Source: Acidobacteriota bacterium
GTDB lineage: Bacteria; Acidobacteriota; Thermoanaerobaculia; Multivoradales; JBCCEF01
DNA: 49,174 bases
Direction of reading: 5' to 3'
Assembly: GCA_039028635.1 (NCBI GenBank)
Contig: JBCCHV010000051.1
Span: forward strand, 1-49,174
Made by a program: the position numbers and the translations under genes. Each line of letters opens with the position of its first letter. Position 1 is the stretch's first letter. A model generated the notes under the pieces. It worked only from the letters and a program-made list of their open reading frames with translations, searched no databases and was not told the origin of the DNA. This document shows, piece after piece, positions 35,398-43,739 of this stretch.

Positions 35398-36119
35398 CGC
35401 ACGCCTCCCGGAATCAAGCCCATCAGGTCGCCCACGGCGAGCGGTTGGCGGCTGCCGAAGGGCTCTCCGAACTCGGCACCGACGATCTCTCCGAAGTGTC
35501 GCGCTCGGCCCTCGACGGCGAGGGCGAACTGCCGGGTGGCGATCTTGGTGGTCGCCTCGCCGTCCGAGGCGTCAGGGCGATAGAACTGGCTACCGTAGGC
35601 GGCGAGGGCTTCGCTGCGCTGGTGCCAGGTGGCGCTCACGTCGACGATGAAGCGCGGCTCGAAGAGATGATGTTGCATGTAGAAAAACACCGCCCCGGGC
35701 CGATGCGGAGAGCCTTCACCGCGGGCCTCGAGGCCGGCATAGAAGCTCGCCGCCTCGACCAACGCACTGGCGCGACCGTGGTCCGGATGCCGGTCCCGCG
35801 GCGGCGGGGCCAGCACCACCTCCGGGCGCCGGCGGCGGAGCACCGCGATGAGGGCGTCCTCTTCTGCCGGGCCGGTGCGCAAGGCGCCATCGCCGCAATC
35901 GAGAAAGTCGAGCTGCGCAGCGCCCAGGATCTCCGCCGCCCGCTCGGCCTCGCGCAGTCTTTCTTCGGCGGAGCCTCGAGTGCCGCCTTCGCCGCGCGTC
36001 AGGTGGAGAAGGCCAACCCGCCGGCCGGCCGCCGCCAGCCGAGCCACGGTCCCTCCGCAACACAGCTCGACGTCGTCCGGATGGGTCCCGATGGCGAGCA
36101 CATCGACTGTTTCGTTCAT
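35394..36119 (-). CDS. bshB1: N-acetylglucosaminyl-malate deacetylase BshB1
   Basis: A 241-aa zinc amidohydrolase of the LmbE/PIG-L family. It deacetylates GlcNAc-malate, the second step of bacillithiol synthesis. Seen: VLAIGTHPDDVELCCGGTVA (zinc ligands His and Asp), LTRGEGGTRG typical of BshB1, and PPPRDRHPDHGRAS (third zinc ligand His). ATG 36119 begins the family N terminus and overlaps the bshC stop by 4 bp. Its own stop overlaps bshA by 4 bp. Confidence 0.93.
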   Translation of the reverse strand: MNETVDVLAIGTHPDDVELCCGGTVARLAAAGRRVGLLHLTRGEGGTRGSAEERLREAERAAEILGAAQLDFLDCGDGALRTGPAEEDALIAVLRRRRPEVVLAPPPRDRHPDHGRASALVEAASFYAGLEARGEGSPHRPGAVFFYMQHHLFEPRFIVDVSATWHQRSEALAAYGSQFYRPDASDGEATTKIATRQFALAVEGRARHFGEIVGAEFGEPFGSRQPLAVGDLMGLIPGGVR

Positions 36120-37750
36120 GGCGTGATCACCTGCAGCACACCGCCATCGAGATCCATCTGCTGCCACAGGCTGTCGACGAAGCGCTGCTCATGCTTGCCC
36201 CGGAAGTGGGCCGAGAAGACCACCCGCTCCTGCATCCGGCCATCCGGCAACAAGGCTTCCCGCAACCGGTCGATGCGCCGCGAACGCACCTCGTCGGAGC
36301 GCACTGCGGCGGCGGCCACCTTGTCCGAGAATTTGTCGAGAGCCCGCAGAATCTGCTCGCGGGTCTTGTCGAAGGGGCGCTCGAGATTGCCATCCACCGC
36401 CAAAGCGGCCGTGCCGACCTCGGCCAGGATCGCCTCCACCCGCTGGCGGGGCGCTGCCAGCAGGTCGCCGCCACCGAGCTCGGAAAGCTTGCGATCGAGG
36501 CTGCGACGATCGCCCAGCAGGCTTTCGAGGGGCAGAGACAGCTCTTCGAGGTGCTCGAGCTGATGGCCTTCGACCACCATCGCCTGCGGCCGCAGAGTCG
36601 TCCAGGGGGCGGTGATCCCGAGCACCGGATAAAGCGCCGCCACCTGCGGCATGTAGGACAGCTCGCCGGGTCCGAGGAGCTGCAGATCACTGGCCAGCAA
36701 AGCGTCTTGAATCGCCGGCCGGGCGAGCACCCCCGGGCTCACCACGGCGGGATTATCGCGCACGATCTCGAGCAGCTCGGCGATCGAGCCGCCGGCATCG
36801 TCGCCGCCGCGCAGGCGATAGCCTTCGGCGGTCCACTCGATCCGCCGGCGCTCGCCGCGATGCAACAAGAACAGCGGCGAGGTCCCCGGCTGGGGCGAGA
36901 CCTGGAGCGCAAAGCCACGCTCCACGATGCGCTCGTCGGCAGCGGCGCTGGCGGCCGCAACCTCGGCCCGGCGCTCGACGATCTTCTCGAGCCAGGGGCG
37001 CTGGAGCCGCTTGATGTCGGCATCCATCGCATCGAGAAAAAGCGGGCTGTAGTCCCCCAGAAGACCGCTCATCAGGCGGCAGAAAGCTTCGCCGAAGCGC
37101 GCCTCCGGGCGATACCAGTGGCGGATCTCGTCGAGCCAACGGCCATAGCGGTCGCCGGGCATGAGCTCCGCGAGCTCGGCGAGAACGGCCTCGATGCCGC
37201 GACCGAGGGTGCGCATTCCGACCGGCGCCAGCGGTTCCGGATCCTCACCCAGGGAGAGCTTCCGGGACCCACCTCGGGCGAGCACCGTGAGGGCCGAGAC
37301 CTCGCGAAAGTCGTGATCTTCGGTGGCCACCCAGAAAACCGCGACGGCCGGCTGGCCGGCCGCTTCGAGAGCCGCCGCCCAGCGCGCCGCGGCCACCGCT
37401 TTCGACAGGGTGTAGAGGGGACCGCCGAGAATTCCCGGCTGCTGGCCGGTGACCACGACGCGGGTCTCGGGCCTCGCCAAGAGATCCGCCAGTTCGTCGG
37501 CGCGGCGATTGCCGTAGGCCCGATTGGCAACCCTCAGGGCTTCCGCCAGGGCGCGGCGATCCGGTGCCGGCTGTGGGCGCGGCGCGGGCAGCTCGCCCGG
37601 CGGCAGAAAGCGCAACGGCGCCAACAGGTCGCGCTCCCGACCTTCGAGAAAGGCTCGCGGCATCGCCGGCAGCAGACCACTGCCGGCGAGCTCGACGCGC
37701 AGGCCGTCAGAGCGGCTTGTCGCAGAGAAGGATGAGGCGTTCGCTGTCAC
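36116..37750 (-). CDS. bshC: Bacillithiol synthase BshC (cysteine-adding enzyme)
   Basis: An about 540-aa Rossmann-type protein with a C-terminal coiled coil, the third enzyme of bacillithiol synthesis, adding L-cysteine to GlcN-malate. Family blocks are VVVTGQQPGILGGPLYTLSK, VAVFWVATEDHDFREVSALT, SPLFLLHRGERRRIEWTAEG and SYMPQVAALYPVLGI. The stop and position are firm, the start is not: GTG 37750 has GGGAGA 11 nt upstream and gives normal length but overlaps the methyltransferase by 44 bp. ATG 37663 would remove family-like residues, and CTG 37702 is also possible. Confidence 0.9.
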   Translation of the reverse strand: MTANASSFSATSRSDGLRVELAGSGLLPAMPRAFLEGRERDLLAPLRFLPPGELPAPRPQPAPDRRALAEALRVANRAYGNRRADELADLLARPETRVVVTGQQPGILGGPLYTLSKAVAAARWAAALEAAGQPAVAVFWVATEDHDFREVSALTVLARGGSRKLSLGEDPEPLAPVGMRTLGRGIEAVLAELAELMPGDRYGRWLDEIRHWYRPEARFGEAFCRLMSGLLGDYSPLFLDAMDADIKRLQRPWLEKIVERRAEVAAASAAADERIVERGFALQVSPQPGTSPLFLLHRGERRRIEWTAEGYRLRGGDDAGGSIAELLEIVRDNPAVVSPGVLARPAIQDALLASDLQLLGPGELSYMPQVAALYPVLGITAPWTTLRPQAMVVEGHQLEHLEELSLPLESLLGDRRSLDRKLSELGGGDLLAAPRQRVEAILAEVGTAALAVDGNLERPFDKTREQILRALDKFSDKVAAAAVRSDEVRSRRIDRLREALLPDGRMQERVVFSAHFRGKHEQRFVDSLWQQMDLDGGVLQVITP

Positions 37751-38426
37751 GATCGAATGGTTCTCCCTGGAAGTTCCCGAACACCTCGGCCACCTCGAGG
37801 CCCGCCCAGCGCAGACCGACGGTGACCTCCTCGGGCGCATAGGCGCGCACACTCTCGAGATAGGTACGCGGCGCGGCGCCCACGGGACGAAGCGTGATCC
37901 GTTTGTTGATCCGGCAAGTTGCCGGGTCATACCAACGCTCGATGTCGACCCGACGGCCCTCCTCCTGGCGACTCTCCCGGGGGCGCAGCTGATCGAGAAC
38001 CCGATCGCGGTTCATCAGGTCGATCAAGAAACGGCCCCCAGGGGCCAGGATCCGGACAACCTCTTCGAGGACGCGGAAATTCTCGCGTTCACTCTCGAAG
38101 TATCCGAAGGAGGTGAAGAAATTCAACACCCAGTCGAAGGAGTCGGCCGCAAAGGGCAGCTCCTTCATGTCGGCCCGCACCCTGGGAAGCTCCGGTCGGC
38201 GCGAGAGAAGAGTCAGGGAGAGGTCGACCCCGAGAGCCCGAATGCCACGCCGCCGCAGCGCCTCCGTGTGGCGGCCGGCACCGCAGGCCAGATCGAGCAC
38301 CGCCCGCGGTTTTGTGGGCCCGAAGTGACGCTCGACGAAGTCGACGTTCTTTTCGGCTTCTTGTTCGTCGCGATGGGAATAGAGCGCCAGGTAGTCCTGG
38401 CCAAACCATTCTCTATACCAGGCCAT
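37707..38426 (-). CDS. Class I SAM-dependent methyltransferase at the head of the bacillithiol operon
   Basis: A 239-aa methyltransferase. SAM-binding motif I is VLDLACGAGRHTEAL, followed by acidic ALGVDLS, motif II LPFAADSFDWVLNFFTSFGYF and post-II ILAPGGRFLIDL. Its start ATG 38426 is the first gene of the run and its stop lies inside the N terminus of bshC, so it is co-expressed with the bacillithiol genes. In Chlorobiaceae a SAM methyltransferase (NmbA) converts bacillithiol to N-methyl-bacillithiol; I infer a possible counterpart here. Sequence alone cannot separate it from other small-molecule methyltransferases. Confidence 0.85.
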   Translation of the reverse strand: MAWYREWFGQDYLALYSHRDEQEAEKNVDFVERHFGPTKPRAVLDLACGAGRHTEALRRRGIRALGVDLSLTLLSRRPELPRVRADMKELPFAADSFDWVLNFFTSFGYFESERENFRVLEEVVRILAPGGRFLIDLMNRDRVLDQLRPRESRQEEGRRVDIERWYDPATCRINKRITLRPVGAAPRTYLESVRAYAPEEVTVGLRWAGLEVAEVFGNFQGEPFDRDSERLILLCDKPL

Positions 38427-38596
38427 GGGGACGGATCATAGCGTGCCTTCGTCGCCACCGGATGGCGCGAGAAATCCAAGAAATTGCCTTCCGACGACCC
38501 GTGATGCCTTTGGAGAGCACTTCTATTGGAGGAAGGCGAGGTCACGGTACCGCCGACGCACCTCGCGAAGACCTTTTATCCGATAGGAGATTCTCC

Positions 38597-38863
38597 ATGC
38601 TTCATGCGCTCCCCTCGCCCCGCTTCCTGGCTCTGATCCTCTTGACCACGCTGCTGGCCCTGCCGGTGGCCGCTGCGCCGGCGACCGAGGACGTCGCTCA
38701 CGGCCCGCTCGAACAGGTCGTCTCTTGGCTCGAGGAGGCCTGGAACGGAGTCGTCTCGGCGCTCTTGCCGGGCCAGCAGCCGAGCTCCGACCACCCAGCT
38801 CAGCGCACCCTGACCCAGGACCGCGGCCCGACCATGGACCCGAACGGCGTCGCCTACCGCTGA
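38597..38863 (+). CDS. Small secreted protein of unknown function
   Basis: An 88-aa protein. ATG 38597 follows GGAGATTCTCC with a proper AGGAGA Shine-Dalgarno. Residues 1-28 are a strong signal peptide (SPRFLALILLTTLLALPVAA), then a short mature part of about 60 residues rich in Gln, Pro and Asp (LEEAWNGVVSALLPGQQPSS, LTQDRGPTMDPNGVAYR). No Cys. No known family recognised. The gene lies between the divergent bacillithiol operon and the TPR gene. It might be an exported signal or an outer-layer peptide, but this is a guess. Confidence 0.65.
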   Translation: MLHALPSPRFLALILLTTLLALPVAAAPATEDVAHGPLEQVVSWLEEAWNGVVSALLPGQQPSSDHPAQRTLTQDRGPTMDPNGVAYR

Positions 38864-39101
38864 GGCCGGGCCGCCTTCGAACATCGAGGCCAGCCCGTCG
38901 TCCCGTCGAGGGTCGGCGGCGCGCCTTCGACGCCGCGGCGGAGGCCGATGTCGAAAGAAACGGCGTTCGATTGCCGTCAGAGGCTCGTCCTCAAATTTCA
39001 TCTATTAAAATAAGTCAAACTTTCAAATTCCCACAATTATCTCCCGCGACATCTCGAGAGACGACAGGATCGGTTATCCTATTCAGAGGAGGGTTGATTC
39101 A
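38864..39101 (+). promoter_or_regulatory. AT-rich promoter region of the TPR gene
   Basis: A 238-bp gap. Bases ~38990-39115 are AT-rich (TTTCATCTATTAAAATAAGTC, AATTATCTCCC), standing out from the coding DNA, as expected for a promoter. AGAGGAGGG at 39086-39094 is a strong Shine-Dalgarno for TTG 39102. No protein gene is visible in the gap. The exact -35/-10 pair is not assigned. Confidence 0.45.
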
Positions 39102-40427
39102 TTGTCTGATGTACATATAAATCGAGAGTTGCTACAAGCCATCACGCGGGGGGAAATTCACCCCTCGGCCCTCGTCGAGGTCATCGTCGAGCACTTGCTC
39201 CAGGCTTGCCCCGCGTGCCGCACCGAGATCGAGGCTTGGCGCGAGAACCCGACCGGCGAAAACCCCGACTACGGCAGCGTTTTCGATCGCCTGATCGCCG
39301 GCGTCCGGGACCAGACGGAACGCATCGAAGACGAGCGGCTCGAGGCGCAGCAGGACTTCGACGAGCTGCAGAAAGTCCCGCCAGCGGAGCGCGGCGACAA
39401 GATCCTTCAGGCCCACAAGCGCTTCCGCAGCCACCTCCTCGCCGACCTCCTCCTGACTGCGAGCCGGGAGGGAATACCGGCCGACCCGGCCCACGCGCTG
39501 CATTTCGCCGAGCTCGCCGAGCTGGTCGCCTGCCGCTGTCCGTCGACCGCCCTCGGCACCGAGAGCCAAGTGCGGGCTCTCGCCAACCAGGCCAATGCCC
39601 AGCGCTGTCTCGGCAACCCCCAGAAGGCCCACGAGCTGTTCGGTCAGGCGCGCTCCCTGATGCGCACCAAGGGCGTCACGGACAAGCTCGTCTATGCCGA
39701 GATCGACAGCTTCGAAGGCTCTTTGAGAACCGATCAGCGCCGCTACCGTCAGGCCGACATGCTGCTGCGCCGGGCCACCATGCACTACCGCTTGGCGCGC
39801 GACGACGAGAAGGTCGCCAGCACCCTGCTGCAGCTCGCCAACCTGAACTACTACCAACAGAAGCTCGACAAGGCCATCGCCTCGATCAAGGATGCCCTGA
39901 CCTCCTTGGCCGGCAGCGACAACTCGCGCCTTCTCCTGATGGCCCACTACAACCTCGCGGTCTATCAGAACGAGGCCGGCGAGCAGTCCGATGCCGCCGC
40001 CACCCTGCGCCGAGCCCACCGCCTGGCGGTTGAGTTCGGCGACGATTGGACCCAGCTCCGGCTGCGCTGGCTGGAGGGCAAGATCGCTCGCGACCTGGAC
40101 GACGCCGAGACCGCCGAGAGCGCTCTCCTCGAAGTTCGGGAGGGCTTCATCGCCGCCGGCTCCGGGTACGACGCCGCCATGGCCTCCCTCGACCTCGCCG
40201 TGCTCTACGCCCAGCAGGGGCAGGCCAGGCCGATCCGCCAGCTCGCCGAAGAGATGATGCCGATCTTCGAGGCCGAGGACGTCCACCGGGAAGCGATGGC
40301 GGCCCTCATCCTCTTCCAGGAGGCGGCGCGCCAAGAGGTGGTCAACATCGCGATGGCGAAGGAGGTGCTCGACTACCTCGACCGCGCCCGTCAGGACCCC
40401 ACCCTGAAGTACCGCGAGCCGTCGTAG
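39102..40427 (+). CDS. TPR-repeat protein with His/Cys zinc-finger-like N terminus
   Basis: A 441-aa protein. The start is TTG 39102, fixed by the GGAGGG Shine-Dalgarno 8 nt before it; there is no nearby ATG. Residues 31-39 hold His31, Cys36 and Cys39 (HLLQACPAC), similar to the HxxxCxxC finger of zinc anti-sigma (zf-HC2) domains. Residues ~155-430 are tetratricopeptide helices (ALANQANAQRCLGNPQKAHE, LLQLANLNYYQQKLDKAIAS, AHYNLAVYQNEAGEQSDAAA). The protein has no signal peptide or DNA-binding domain and is presumably a cytoplasmic scaffold or regulator. Proteins of this layout recur in Acidobacteriota, function unknown. Confidence 0.8.
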   Translation: MSDVHINRELLQAITRGEIHPSALVEVIVEHLLQACPACRTEIEAWRENPTGENPDYGSVFDRLIAGVRDQTERIEDERLEAQQDFDELQKVPPAERGDKILQAHKRFRSHLLADLLLTASREGIPADPAHALHFAELAELVACRCPSTALGTESQVRALANQANAQRCLGNPQKAHELFGQARSLMRTKGVTDKLVYAEIDSFEGSLRTDQRRYRQADMLLRRATMHYRLARDDEKVASTLLQLANLNYYQQKLDKAIASIKDALTSLAGSDNSRLLLMAHYNLAVYQNEAGEQSDAAATLRRAHRLAVEFGDDWTQLRLRWLEGKIARDLDDAETAESALLEVREGFIAAGSGYDAAMASLDLAVLYAQQGQARPIRQLAEEMMPIFEAEDVHREAMAALILFQEAARQEVVNIAMAKEVLDYLDRARQDPTLKYREPS

Positions 40428-40437
40428 TTTCAGGCGG

Positions 40438-40536
40438 GCTCGTGCCCCCCTCAGGCCTGCGCGGCCCGGCGACGCACAGGTCGTGCGCCTTCACCCCCCT
40501 CCAGGGCGGCCCCATCCAGGGCGGCTTCGAGATCTG
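40438..40536. repeat. Dispersed GC-rich repeat, copy A
   Basis: The sequence GCCCCCCTC...GCCTGCGCGGCCCGG, ...GCACAGGTCGTGCG..., CACCCCC and CCAGGGCGGCC-ATCCAGGGCGG occurs here and again, with the same order, at about 48895-49100. A small hairpin GCGCACG/CGTGCG-like pair is included. It fills the gap between the TPR gene and dusB. Comparison was by eye. Confidence 0.7.
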
Positions 40537-40548
40537 TAGAATCAGCCC

Positions 40549-41532
40549 ATGCTGCACCTCGGCACCGTTCCCGTCGATCCACCGCTGATTCTCGCGCCAA
40601 TGGCAGGAGTCACCGATCGTGACTTCCGCCGCATCGTGCGCCGGATCGGAGGCGTCGGCATCGTCACCATGGAGTTTCTGTCGTCGAAGGGTCTCGTCGG
40701 CAAGGATCCGCGGGTTCTCCGCCTGCTCCATTTCTGTGAGGAAGAGCGGCCCCTTTCGATCCAGATCTATGGCTCCGATGCGGACACCATGGCGGAGGCG
40801 GCGCGCCGGGTCGAGGCGATGGGAGCCGACGTCTGCGACATCAACATGGGCTGCCCCGCCAACAAGGTCTTGAAGGGTTGCGCCGGGGCCGCCTTGATGG
40901 GGGACCTCGAGCTCGCTCAGCGCATCATTCGCCAGGTTCGCCAGGTCTTGACCATTCCGCTGACGGTCAAGTTCCGCCTCGGCCTCGACGCCGAAAGCGC
41001 CAACTACCTCGAGCTCGGGCGAATCTGCCAAGGAGAAGGCGTCGACGGCGTCGCCATGCACGGGCGCACCGCCAAGGAAATGTTCCGCGGCCAGGCCGAC
41101 TGGTCACCGATCGCCCGCCTCAAAGACAGCCTCGACATCCCGGTCTTCGGCAACGGCGACGTGCGCACCGCCGACGATGCCCTCGAGATGCTCCGCACCA
41201 CCGGCTGCGACGCCGTCATGATTGGCCGTGGCGCGACGCGCAACCCGTGGATTTTTCGACAGACCGCTTGCCGCCTCGCTGGCGAGCGCTGGCCCGAGCC
41301 GACCCTCGCCGAACGACGGCGCTTGATGCTCGATCACTTCAGCGCCGTCATCGAACGCGAAGACCCGGTCTATGCCCTCCACAAGCTGCGCGGCTTCACC
41401 AACTGGTACAGCCACGGCCTGCCCGAAGGTCTGAGCCTGAGGCGACAGCTCAGCGGGCTGGACGACGCACCGGCGGTGATGGCGGCGGTGCGTCGGCACT
41501 TCGAACGGATCGCCGTCGAGCAGGCGGCCTGA
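40549..41532 (+). CDS. dusB: tRNA-dihydrouridine synthase, DusB type
   Basis: A 327-aa TIM-barrel FMN enzyme reducing uridine to dihydrouridine in the tRNA D-loop. Seen: LILAPMAGVTDRDFRRIVRR, QIYGSDADTMAEAARRVE, the catalytic cysteine in DINMGCPANKVLKG, VKFRLGLDAE, VDGVAMHGRT, IPVFGNGDV and VMIGRGATRNPWIF. The C-terminal helical domain is present. The arrangement fits DusB rather than DusA or DusC. The small gene following starts 10 bp later. Confidence 0.95.
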   Translation: MLHLGTVPVDPPLILAPMAGVTDRDFRRIVRRIGGVGIVTMEFLSSKGLVGKDPRVLRLLHFCEEERPLSIQIYGSDADTMAEAARRVEAMGADVCDINMGCPANKVLKGCAGAALMGDLELAQRIIRQVRQVLTIPLTVKFRLGLDAESANYLELGRICQGEGVDGVAMHGRTAKEMFRGQADWSPIARLKDSLDIPVFGNGDVRTADDALEMLRTTGCDAVMIGRGATRNPWIFRQTACRLAGERWPEPTLAERRRLMLDHFSAVIEREDPVYALHKLRGFTNWYSHGLPEGLSLRRQLSGLDDAPAVMAAVRRHFERIAVEQAA

Positions 41533-41542
41533 GGCGGTTTCT

Positions 41543-42019
41543 TTGGCCCAGACTTACGACATCGCAAGCGAGCGCGAGCGCGTTTTGGGAGCGGTTTCCG
41601 ACGCCGCCGATGCCTGGGGGGCGGAGTGGCAGCGTCACGGCACCGGCGGTCGCCTGGTGATTCCCCTGCTCGCCGGAATCCGCGTCGGCTTCGCTCGCGG
41701 AGAGGTCTCGGTGCAGGCGTCGGGCGACTCCTCGGTCCTACGATTCGACGCGGAGGAGACCCAGTACCGGCTGCAGACCCCGGCGGTCATGATCTTGATC
41801 TTCTCCGCCTTCGGGGCCTCGCTGACGGTGCTCTGGCCGTTCTTCCCCAGCCTGCTGCCGATGGCACCGGTGGGCGCCATCCTCGCCCTCGGAGGTTGGT
41901 TCCTGGTGGTCAGCCGGTTGCAGACCAATACCCCGGAGGATTTCTTCGGCCTGGTGCGGGAAATGGCGACCGATGAACAAGCACCGGACGAAGACGCCCT
42001 TCGAGCCGAAAACTCCTGA
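41543..42019 (+). CDS. Small membrane protein of unknown function
   Basis: A 158-aa protein from TTG 41543, preceded by GAGGCGG 6 nt upstream of the codon; no ATG is near. Residues ~1-75 are soluble with LVIPLLAGIRVGFARGEVSV. Two hydrophobic helices follow at ~82-125 (AVMILIFSAFGASLTVLWPF and MAPVGAILALGGWFLVVSRL). The acidic tail ends EDALRAENS. I recognise no family. Its close distance to dusB suggests co-transcription. It lies directly before ssrA. Confidence 0.65.
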   Translation: MAQTYDIASERERVLGAVSDAADAWGAEWQRHGTGGRLVIPLLAGIRVGFARGEVSVQASGDSSVLRFDAEETQYRLQTPAVMILIFSAFGASLTVLWPFFPSLLPMAPVGAILALGGWFLVVSRLQTNTPEDFFGLVREMATDEQAPDEDALRAENS

Positions 42020-42076
42020 GACGGAATTTCCAGGCTCGGGCGGCCGTTGTAGACTGCGAGTTCTTTGGCAACTGAT

Positions 42077-42426
42077 GGGGGCGTACTGGATTCGACGGGG
42101 AACAGAGCGGGCCGACGGTAGCGTGTCGAGTTTCTCTCGTAAAAAGAAAAAAGTAACTGCGAACGACAACTTCGCTCTCGCGGCCTAGAGGCCGCGCGTG
42201 CCACCGGGAGCCTGATCCGCGGCGCCCGGCCGGTGCGACGCTAATGCGGATCTAAGGAATCGGTCGGCCTCGTGCCGATTCCGGATTACTCAGTGAGGCT
42301 GGCCACCGCGCCGGAGGCCTTCTTCCAAAGCGCGATTGGCGAGATCCCCTAAAACGAAGGATACGCACGTAGAAGCCGCCGGAACGCGTTTCTCGGACGC
42401 GGGTTCAATTCCCGCCGCCTCCACCA
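42077..42426 (+). ncRNA. ssrA: Transfer-messenger RNA (tmRNA)
   Basis: 350 nt. The 5' end GGGGGCG pairs with CGCCTCC at the 3' end before ACCA, forming the tRNA-like acceptor stem; the T arm GCGGG-TTCAATT-CCCGC precedes it. GGACGCGGGTTCAATTCCCGCC is the typical 3' block. The tag reading frame begins at GCG 42159 and encodes ANDNFALAA with stop TAG 42186-42188. The tag ends in LAA, the recognition end for ClpXP-type proteases. The interior has the usual pseudoknot-like GC blocks. Confidence 0.96.
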
Positions 42427-42451
42427 TCCGCCAGTCTTTCCTGATAGATCC

Positions 42452-43519
42452 CTACTCTTCAACCGCCTCGAAGGCGCGGCGAATGCTCTCTTCATAGGGC
42501 GCTTCGAGCACACCGGCATCGGTGATGATCGCCGCGATGAGCTCCGCCGGGGTGACGTCGAAGGCGAAGTTCATCGCTTCCGTTTGCCGCGGCGCCGCCG
42601 TCTGGCCGAGGATCTCCGTGACCTCGCCGGACGCTCGCTCCTCGATCGGAATCGCATCCCCCGAAGCCGTTTCGCGATCGATGGTCGAGAGCGGAGCGGC
42701 GACATAGAAGGGCACTCCGTGGCGCGCCGCCAGGACGGCCAGTGGATAGGTGCCGATCTTGTTGGCGGCATCGCCGTTGGCGGCGATGCGGTCCGCCCCC
42801 ACCACCACCCGGTCCACCATGCCGCGGGCGAGCAGGGTTCCGGCGCTCGAGTCGGTGACCAACCGATGGGGAATGCCGAGGCCGGCGAGCTCCCAGGCGG
42901 TGAGCCGGGCGCCCTGCAGCAGCGGCCGCGTCTCGTCGACCCACACCAGCGAAACCTTGCCGTCGTCCCAAGCCGACCGGATCACTCCCAGCGCGGTGCC
43001 GTAGCCGGCGGTGGCCAAGGCCCCGGTGTTGCAATGGGTCAAGACCCGCTCCTCGGCGGCGAACAGGCCGGCTCCATGGCTGCCGATTCGACGGTTGGCG
43101 GCGATGTCTTCGCGATGCAGCCGCCGGGCCCAGGCAAGGAGCTCCGTCCGCACCGCCTCGCGCCCCGCCGAGCGATGCCGCACCCAGAGCTCGCGCCCCT
43201 GACGCAGGGCCCAGCGCAGGTTGACGGCCGTCGGCCGGGTGGCGCCGAGAAGCTCGGCCTGGCGATCAAAGCAGTCCGCCCAATCCTCGCCGGCGCACTC
43301 GTCGAGGGCGACCACCAGACCGTAGGCGGCGGTGACCCCGATGGCCGGTGCCCCACGCACCGAAAGTCGCCGGATGGCGCCGGCGACATCCTCCACCCGA
43401 CGGCACTCGAGCCAGATTTCTTCCGCCGGCAGGCGGGTTTGATCGAGGAGCTCTAGGAAACCCCTTTCGGACCAGCGGATGGGAGAGAAGTCTTCGCGGG
43501 AATGGGAGCTGTCGGTCAT
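42452..43519 (-). CDS. mtnA: S-methyl-5-thioribose-1-phosphate isomerase
   Basis: A 355-aa member of the eIF2B-like MtnA family, the isomerase of the methionine salvage pathway. Seen: VEDVAGAIRRLSVRGAPAIG, VNLRWALRQG, ILTHCNTGALATAGYGTALG with the catalytic Cys, VDETRPLLQGARLTAWEL, VVVGADRIAANGDAANKIGT with the catalytic Asp, and PFYVAAPLSTID. ATG 43519 is the start consistent with family length; the open frame to 43834 is not family-like. The gene points away from the cystathionine synthase-like gene (220 bp between starts). Confidence 0.96.
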   Translation of the reverse strand: MTDSSHSREDFSPIRWSERGFLELLDQTRLPAEEIWLECRRVEDVAGAIRRLSVRGAPAIGVTAAYGLVVALDECAGEDWADCFDRQAELLGATRPTAVNLRWALRQGRELWVRHRSAGREAVRTELLAWARRLHREDIAANRRIGSHGAGLFAAEERVLTHCNTGALATAGYGTALGVIRSAWDDGKVSLVWVDETRPLLQGARLTAWELAGLGIPHRLVTDSSAGTLLARGMVDRVVVGADRIAANGDAANKIGTYPLAVLAARHGVPFYVAAPLSTIDRETASGDAIPIEERASGEVTEILGQTAAPRQTEAMNFAFDVTPAELIAAIITDAGVLEAPYEESIRRAFEAVEE

Positions 43520-43739
43520 GGGTTGAGATCCTAGCGGATCGGAGGTCGCCTGCGAGCCTCCTCCGACGTGCGATCGGGCTTCTACGCGGCCCCCCGGTGG
43601 CGGCGAAAAACACTGCAAATCAAGCCCGAGCCAGGAGCCGTGACCGGCTTGCGAAGAAAGGGCTACAATCGGTCGCCAATGCTCTCGGCAGGTCTCCGGG
43701 GGAGGCCCGCCACTGCTCTGCGGAAGGGGAGGAATCGAC

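Noticed and set aside
40438-40536. Possible CRISPR-like or tandem repeat array
   Set aside because: CCAGGGCGG units occur only twice at irregular spacing and there is no cas gene in the window.
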